NCBI GenBank assembly: GCA_903901375.1
Contig: CAIUQV010000362.1
Span: forward strand, 1 to 18,802
DNA: 18,802 bases
Reading direction: 5' to 3'
Source of the DNA: an uncultured Ignavibacteriota bacterium
GTDB lineage: Bacteria > Bacteroidota > Ignavibacteria > Tepidaquicellales > Tepidaquicellaceae
Below the pieces are notes generated by a model. The model was not told the origin of the DNA and did not search any database. It was given only the letters and a program-made list of their open reading frames with translations. This document shows, one piece after another, positions 15,203 to 18,802 of the stretch (position 1 is the first letter of the stretch; the number at the start of each line of letters is the position of its first letter). Both the position numbers and the translations under genes were made by a program.

Positions 15203-15826
15203 ATGTTTAAAAGTTTTTTACCAAAACAGCCTAAGTTTTTTCAACTCCTTCTTGATATTGCAGAGCATTCTTTTGAAGCATCAAAGCTGCTAAAAGAACT
15301 GGTAGCAAACCCGGGTAATATTGAAGAAATTGCAACACAGATTCATATGATTGAAAATAAATGTGATGAAATAACGCACAGTGTTAAGAATGAGCTTAAT
15401 GAAACTTTCGTTACACCTATCGACAGGGAAGATATCTTTGCTATTACTAATGCTCTTGACGATGTTGTAGACGGTATTGACAGAGTTTCTACTAAAATGA
15501 GACTCTATAAAATCAAAACACCTCTGAAGTTTGGTCCTCAGCTTTCAGAAATCTTAGAATCACAAACCGAATTACTCGTTGCAGCAGTTCAGTTAATGAA
15601 TGCAAATAATTACAAGGATACACTCGATAAACTTGTAACTGTAAGAAATCTGGAAACTGAAGGTGATAACATATTCAGGGATTCTATATCATACCTCTTC
15701 GAGAACGAAAAAGATGTTATCGAAATCATCAAAAAGAAGGAAGTACTCGAAAACTTTGAAAAGGCTGTCGATAAATGCCAGACTGCTACTCTTGCTATTG
15801 AAGGCGCTTTAATTAAAAATATGTAA
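15203..15826 (+). CDS. DUF47 family PhoU-like accessory protein of PiT phosphate transport
   Basis: A 207-residue cytosolic all-helical protein of the DUF47 (PF01865) family, a PhoU-like fold. Metal-binding-type acidic motifs are visible: ENKCDEITH (51-59), the family hallmark FVTPIDREDI (69-78), ALDDVVDGIDR (84-94) and ETEGD (151-155). Proteins of this family are almost always encoded beside a PiT permease and are thought to modulate its activity. Here the permease gene starts two bases after the stop, so they are co-translated and likely act together. The ATG at 15203 lacks a Shine-Dalgarno sequence. A 30-bp palindrome lies 62 nt upstream and could control the pair. Confidence 0.92.
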   Translation: MFKSFLPKQPKFFQLLLDIAEHSFEASKLLKELVANPGNIEEIATQIHMIENKCDEITHSVKNELNETFVTPIDREDIFAITNALDDVVDGIDRVSTKMRLYKIKTPLKFGPQLSEILESQTELLVAAVQLMNANNYKDTLDKLVTVRNLETEGDNIFRDSISYLFENEKDVIEIIKKKEVLENFEKAVDKCQTATLAIEGALIKNM

Positions 15827-15828
15827 TC

Positions 15829-16836
15829 ATGCTTGAAATTGTACTAATTGTTATTTTTATAGCTCTGGTCTTTGATTTCTTAAATGGATTTCATGATTCT
15901 GCAAATTCGATTGCAACTATTGTTTCAACTCAGGTATTAACTCCTCAGAAAGCCGTTCTTTTTGCTGCATTTTTTAATTTCATCGCCGCTTTTACGTTCG
16001 ATGTTGCGGTAGCAAAAACTATCGGAAAAGGTCTTGTTAACGTAACTGATATTGATGCTTGGGTGCTGACCGCAGGTTTGCTTGGTGCTATTTTCTGGAA
16101 TTTACTTACCTGGTATCTCGGTTTACCTGTCAGCTCTTCTCATGCACTTATAGGTGGGTATGGTGGAGCTGCTGTCGCGAAACTTGGTTGGGGAGTACTT
16201 ATTCTTCCGGGTTGGTACAAAGTAATCGGATTTATGTTTCTTGCACCAATTATTGGTCTGGTGCTCGGTGCATTTAATATGCTTGTAACTACGTGGATTG
16301 TAAAAAATATGAAACCGCGAAAAGTAGATAATGTATTTCGTAAGCTTCAGCTTGTCTCGGCAGGATTTTACAGTTTTGGACATGGTACAAACGATGCACA
16401 GAAAACTATGGGAATAATAGCAGGAATACTTTTATCAGCAAAATTCATAGATGAATTCTATGTTCCTTTCTATGTGGTTATACTTTGTCACGCAGCAATA
16501 GCTCTTGGTACAATGTACGGAGGCTGGCGGATTGTGAAAACAATGGGAATGAAAATTACTAAGTTGAAACCGATTGGAGGATTCTGTGCTGAATTTGCAG
16601 GTGCTACTACTTTGCTTGGTACGGCACTTCTTGGTGTACCTGTTAGTACAACCCAAACCATTACCGGCGCAATCGTAGGTGTTGGAAGCCTTCAGAGATT
16701 ATCAGCAGTGCGTTGGGGGTGTTGCAGGAAAGATTGTCTGGGCATGGTTTCTTACAATTCCTTTATCTATGCTTTCAGGGGCAATGTTCTACTGGCTCAT
16801 TGCATTATTTCTGTAAAATATATTACTGTGATTTAA
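15829..16836 (+). CDS. pit: PiT family inorganic phosphate transporter, C-terminus frameshifted
   Basis: Inner-membrane, ion-coupled, low-affinity phosphate permease. The two inverted half-repeats of the family are present: FLNGFHDSANS (17-27) and FGHGTNDAQKTMG (183-195), with PVSSSHALIGG (100-110) echoed by PVSTTQTITGA (271-281). Up to RLSAVRWG (290-297) the protein is canonical. After that the listed frame gives an unrelated, Cys-rich tail ending at 16836. One base fewer in the GGGGG at 16715-16719 restores the expected last helix (VAGKIVWAWFLTIP and on to a stop at 16814-16816), giving a normal length of 328 residues. The lesion is either a homopolymer sequencing or assembly error or a real recent mutation that replaces the last helix. 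It is paired with the DUF47 gene two bases upstream. Confidence 0.9.
   Translation: MLEIVLIVIFIALVFDFLNGFHDSANSIATIVSTQVLTPQKAVLFAAFFNFIAAFTFDVAVAKTIGKGLVNVTDIDAWVLTAGLLGAIFWNLLTWYLGLPVSSSHALIGGYGGAAVAKLGWGVLILPGWYKVIGFMFLAPIIGLVLGAFNMLVTTWIVKNMKPRKVDNVFRKLQLVSAGFYSFGHGTNDAQKTMGIIAGILLSAKFIDEFYVPFYVVILCHAAIALGTMYGGWRIVKTMGMKITKLKPIGGFCAEFAGATTLLGTALLGVPVSTTQTITGAIVGVGSLQRLSAVRWGCCRKDCLGMVSYNSFIYAFRGNVLLAHCIISVKYITVI
16715..16719 (+). other. Probable +1 frameshift site in pit (G5 run)
   Basis: Codons up to TGG GGG encode the conserved RWG; the next bases read as family sequence only if one G of the five is removed (TGG GGT GTT GCA GGA). The restored frame stays open for 33 codons and stops at 16814-16816. 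Confidence 0.85.
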
Positions 16837-16845
16837 TTTTAGTAT

Positions 16846-17676
16846 ATGTCGAAAACGGTATTAATCACCGGTGCAAATTCCGGTGTCGGTAAATCACTTT
16901 CCTTATTCTCTGCAATGAAAGGAGATACCGTTGTTATGGTTTGCAGAAATAAACTCAGAGGTGAATTGGCACGCGATGAAATTATACGAACTACCGGAAA
17001 CAAATCCGTTCACCTGATTATCGCTGATTTATCTTCTCTTGATTCCGTAAAGTATGCTGCCGATGAATTCAGAAGCAATTTTAATAACCTTCATATTCTG
17101 ATAAATAATGCAGGAATTAATCTTCCTGTCCGTGAACTTACTGTAGATGGATATGAAAAAGTTTTTGCAACAAATCATCTTGCTTATTTTTACCTTACGA
17201 AATTGCTTCTTGATTTATTGAAATTATCCTCTCCCTCAAGAATAATTAATGTATCTTCAAATGCACATGCTGAAATTGATATAGATGACCTTATGTCAGT
17301 CAAAAAATACGATCAGTATAAAGTTTACTGCCATTCAAAAATGTCAAACATACTTTTCACTTACGAGCTTGCTGAAAGACTTAAAGAAACAGAAGTAACG
17401 GTAAATGCAGTGCATCCCGGAGTTGTCAGAACTAATATTTATGAAACAGTGCATGGATTTCCTCGGTTTTTAATTGGACTAATGATGCCGTTCTTTATTT
17501 CTCCGTCAAAATCTGCTCAATACATTTTGCCTTTAATGTATTCTGAAAAATTCAGAAATGTATCGGGTAAGTATTTTGTAAAAACCAGGGAGACAGCTAC
17601 CAAAAAGGGGTCTTATGATGTTGAGGTTAGGAAGAAATTATGGGAGATTAGTGAAAAACTTATTAATAAAAATTAA
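16846..17676 (+). CDS. Short-chain dehydrogenase/reductase (retinol dehydrogenase-like)
   Basis: A 276-residue NAD(P)-dependent oxidoreductase of the classical SDR family, closest in style to the retinol dehydrogenase/protochlorophyllide reductase-like group. The Rossmann cofactor motif is TGANSGVG (9-15 region), with Arg34 in VCRN suggesting NADPH preference, Asp61 in ADLSS contacting the adenine ring, NNAG (87-90), Asn110 in ATNHLAYF, the catalytic Ser in INVSS (137-138), and Tyr161-x3-Lys165 in YCHSK. HPGVVRTN follows as the usual cofactor loop. It starts 29 nt after the restored pit stop and is followed 12 nt later by a lipoprotein gene. The substrate is unknown; a lipid or isoprenoid alcohol or aldehyde is possible by similarity only. 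Confidence 0.9.
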   Translation: MSKTVLITGANSGVGKSLSLFSAMKGDTVVMVCRNKLRGELARDEIIRTTGNKSVHLIIADLSSLDSVKYAADEFRSNFNNLHILINNAGINLPVRELTVDGYEKVFATNHLAYFYLTKLLLDLLKLSSPSRIINVSSNAHAEIDIDDLMSVKKYDQYKVYCHSKMSNILFTYELAERLKETEVTVNAVHPGVVRTNIYETVHGFPRFLIGLMMPFFISPSKSAQYILPLMYSEKFRNVSGKYFVKTRETATKKGSYDVEVRKKLWEISEKLINKN

Positions 17677-17688
17677 ACTTACATTTAT

Positions 17689-18471
17689 ATGTTTAGATAT
17701 ATAATCTTATTTCTCGCTGTTTTATTCCTGACGGGTTGTGGAGCTCATAAACCGGGTGATGTTAGCACGGATAAGCACGAAAACATTAATTATGACGGTA
17801 AAAGAACTATGGGAATTTATCTCTTTGCTTCTGGTAACGAACCTTTCTGGGTTGTCGATTTAAACTCAAATGATTCAACAAAGATTTTTCTGCTTTCAGA
17901 AAATTATACTTTAAAAACAAAAACCCCTGATCCGGTTTTCGATTCAGCATCCAAAACAATAAAATATACATTTGAAACCGGAACAGTTCTTACTCTCACA
18001 AAACGAAAATGCGTGGATAATATGAGCGGTGAGAATAATGAATTTTCTGCCTCATTTGTCATTCATAATAAAACACTTAATGGATGTGCTAAGTTTATTA
18101 TTGCAACCAGAAATCCGCTCTTAAGTAATTCAACGTTAAGGTTGAACGATATCTGGGCTCTGAAGAAATTCAACGGCAAAGCGATTGTGCCTTCTGAATT
18201 TAAAGAAGGTGTTCCTGTTATTGAACTGCATTTAAATGACGGAAAATTCCTTGGAAATACAAATTGCAACACAATTTCCGGATATCTTGAAGTCGGGGAT
18301 TCTTATATCACGTTTTCTGATATTTCATCCACCAAGAAATTGTGCGAAGGTGATTTTGAATTTTCTTATCTGGAAGCTTTAAAGTCCGTAGATTCCTGGA
18401 CTCTCGATAAAATGATGCTGATTCTGAAAAAAGAAGGAAGAGAAGTTTTAGTTTTCCAGAAAGTTGATTAG
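17689..18471 (+). CDS. META-domain lipoprotein with an N-terminal COG3650-like domain
   Basis: A 260-residue envelope lipoprotein: lipobox LTGC with lipidated Cys17 after a short hydrophobic signal. Residues about 40-145 carry GNEPFWVVDL (49-58), the hallmark of the COG3650 group, and end with GCAKFIIATR; Cys108 and Cys133 could form a disulfide. Residues about 148-258 match the META/HslJ domain: LRLNDIWALKKFNGK, then GNTNCNTISGYL and ITFSDISSTKKLC with Cys193 and Cys219. META proteins have been linked to heat-shock, motility and novobiocin resistance phenotypes in a few bacteria, but the biochemical role is unknown. This two-domain order is found in other Gram-negative lipoproteins. It starts 12 nt after the dehydrogenase gene, probably on the same transcript. 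Confidence 0.85.
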   Translation: MFRYIILFLAVLFLTGCGAHKPGDVSTDKHENINYDGKRTMGIYLFASGNEPFWVVDLNSNDSTKIFLLSENYTLKTKTPDPVFDSASKTIKYTFETGTVLTLTKRKCVDNMSGENNEFSASFVIHNKTLNGCAKFIIATRNPLLSNSTLRLNDIWALKKFNGKAIVPSEFKEGVPVIELHLNDGKFLGNTNCNTISGYLEVGDSYITFSDISSTKKLCEGDFEFSYLEALKSVDSWTLDKMMLILKKEGREVLVFQKVD

Positions 18472-18539
18472 AACGGGGTATTTATTTGTCTATAAAAATT
18501 ATAACAGGTATTTTCTATATTATTGAAAATCTACTGCTT

Positions 18540-18802
18540 ATGAAAATAATATTACTCTGTTTTGCTTTAATATTTTTGGCAAGTTCAGCAAATGCTCAGG
18601 TTACTGGTAACAATATATACGATAATGCTTATCGGAATTATACAGCAGGTAATTTTGAAGATGCTATAAGATATTATAATGAGTATCTTAAATCGAATAC
18701 AACAAGTGATAAAGCATACTTTGAAAGAGGTATGTGTTATGAATCACTCCGTCGTTTCGATGATGCTTTAAGAGATTACAATAGCGCTGTAAACCTTAGA
18801 CC
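18540..18802 (+). CDS. Secreted tetratricopeptide-repeat protein (3' truncated by window edge)
   Basis: An open frame starts at ATG 18540 and runs through the end of the window (87 complete codons). Residues 1-18 form a signal peptide (MKIILLCFALIFLASS, with likely cleavage after ANA, before Gln20). Then come TPR units: NAYRNYTAGNFEDAIRYYNE and AYFERGMCYESLRRFDDALR with the expected W/Y-G-Y-A-type spacing (Ala, Gly, Tyr, Phe, Ala). TPRs act as protein-protein scaffolds, here in the periplasm or outside the cell. Function beyond that cannot be given because the rest is missing. The 68-nt gap after the META lipoprotein gene shows no terminator, so it may belong to the same unit. Confidence 0.82.
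   Translation, partial: MKIILLCFALIFLASSANAQVTGNNIYDNAYRNYTAGNFEDAIRYYNEYLKSNTTSDKAYFERGMCYESLRRFDDALRDYNSAVNLR

Noticed and set aside
1..18802. CRISPR array, tRNA/rRNA genes, insertion sequences or prophage genes
   Set aside because: No regularly spaced repeats, no cloverleaf or rRNA-like sequence, no transposase or integrase motif was seen on either strand, and all intergenic gaps are under 300 nt.

Overview
The window is AT-rich and densely coded, and looks like a chromosomal segment of a Gram-negative, menaquinone-using bacterium of the Bacteroidota/Chlorobiota (FCB) group; Ignavibacteria-like is my best guess, not a proof. Supporting signs are a TonB-dependent receptor with an N-terminal carboxypeptidase-regulatory-like domain, several lipoproteins with clear lipoboxes, a MenA/long-chain prenyl synthase pair, methylmalonyl-CoA epimerase, and gene starts that mostly lack a Shine-Dalgarno sequence. 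I see no rRNA, tRNA, CRISPR array, insertion sequence or phage gene.

Layout. (1) 1-1631: 3' part of tatC overlapping a long-chain polyprenyl diphosphate synthase. (2) 1768-6287: menA, an MFS transporter and a large TonB-dependent receptor, closely spaced and closed by a hairpin. (3) 6566-7148: a membrane-anchored thioredoxin lipoprotein with its own terminator. (4) 7159-10662, minus strand: four tightly packed surface-glycan genes (HlpA-like glycosyltransferase, GT4, GT2, FkbM methyltransferase) that abut or overlap. (5) 10893-14517: LemA lipoprotein, a fused sugar-nucleotidyltransferase/phosphohexomutase-like protein and a PtsN-type EIIA, closed by a strong terminator. (6) 14537-14935, minus strand: methylmalonyl-CoA epimerase. 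(7) 15203-18802: DUF47 phosphate-transport accessory protein, PiT phosphate transporter with a one-base frameshift near its 3' end, a short-chain dehydrogenase, a META-domain lipoprotein, and the start of a secreted TPR protein that runs off the window.

How the parts relate. The prenyl synthase makes the isoprenoid tail and MenA attaches it to the naphthoate head, giving menaquinone. DUF47 and PiT form a standard low-affinity phosphate uptake pair. The minus-strand glycan cluster probably builds or decorates a cell-surface polysaccharide, and the nearby nucleotidyltransferase fusion could supply an activated sugar, though that link is inferred from proximity only.

Most of the window is ordinary housekeeping and envelope biology; I found no clearly new multi-gene system. 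The points most worth checking are the phosphohexomutase half whose four active-site loops have all lost their usual residues, the PiT frameshift in a G5 run, the lemA / sugar-nucleotidyltransferase / ptsN grouping, and a near-perfect 30-bp palindrome upstream of the phosphate genes.
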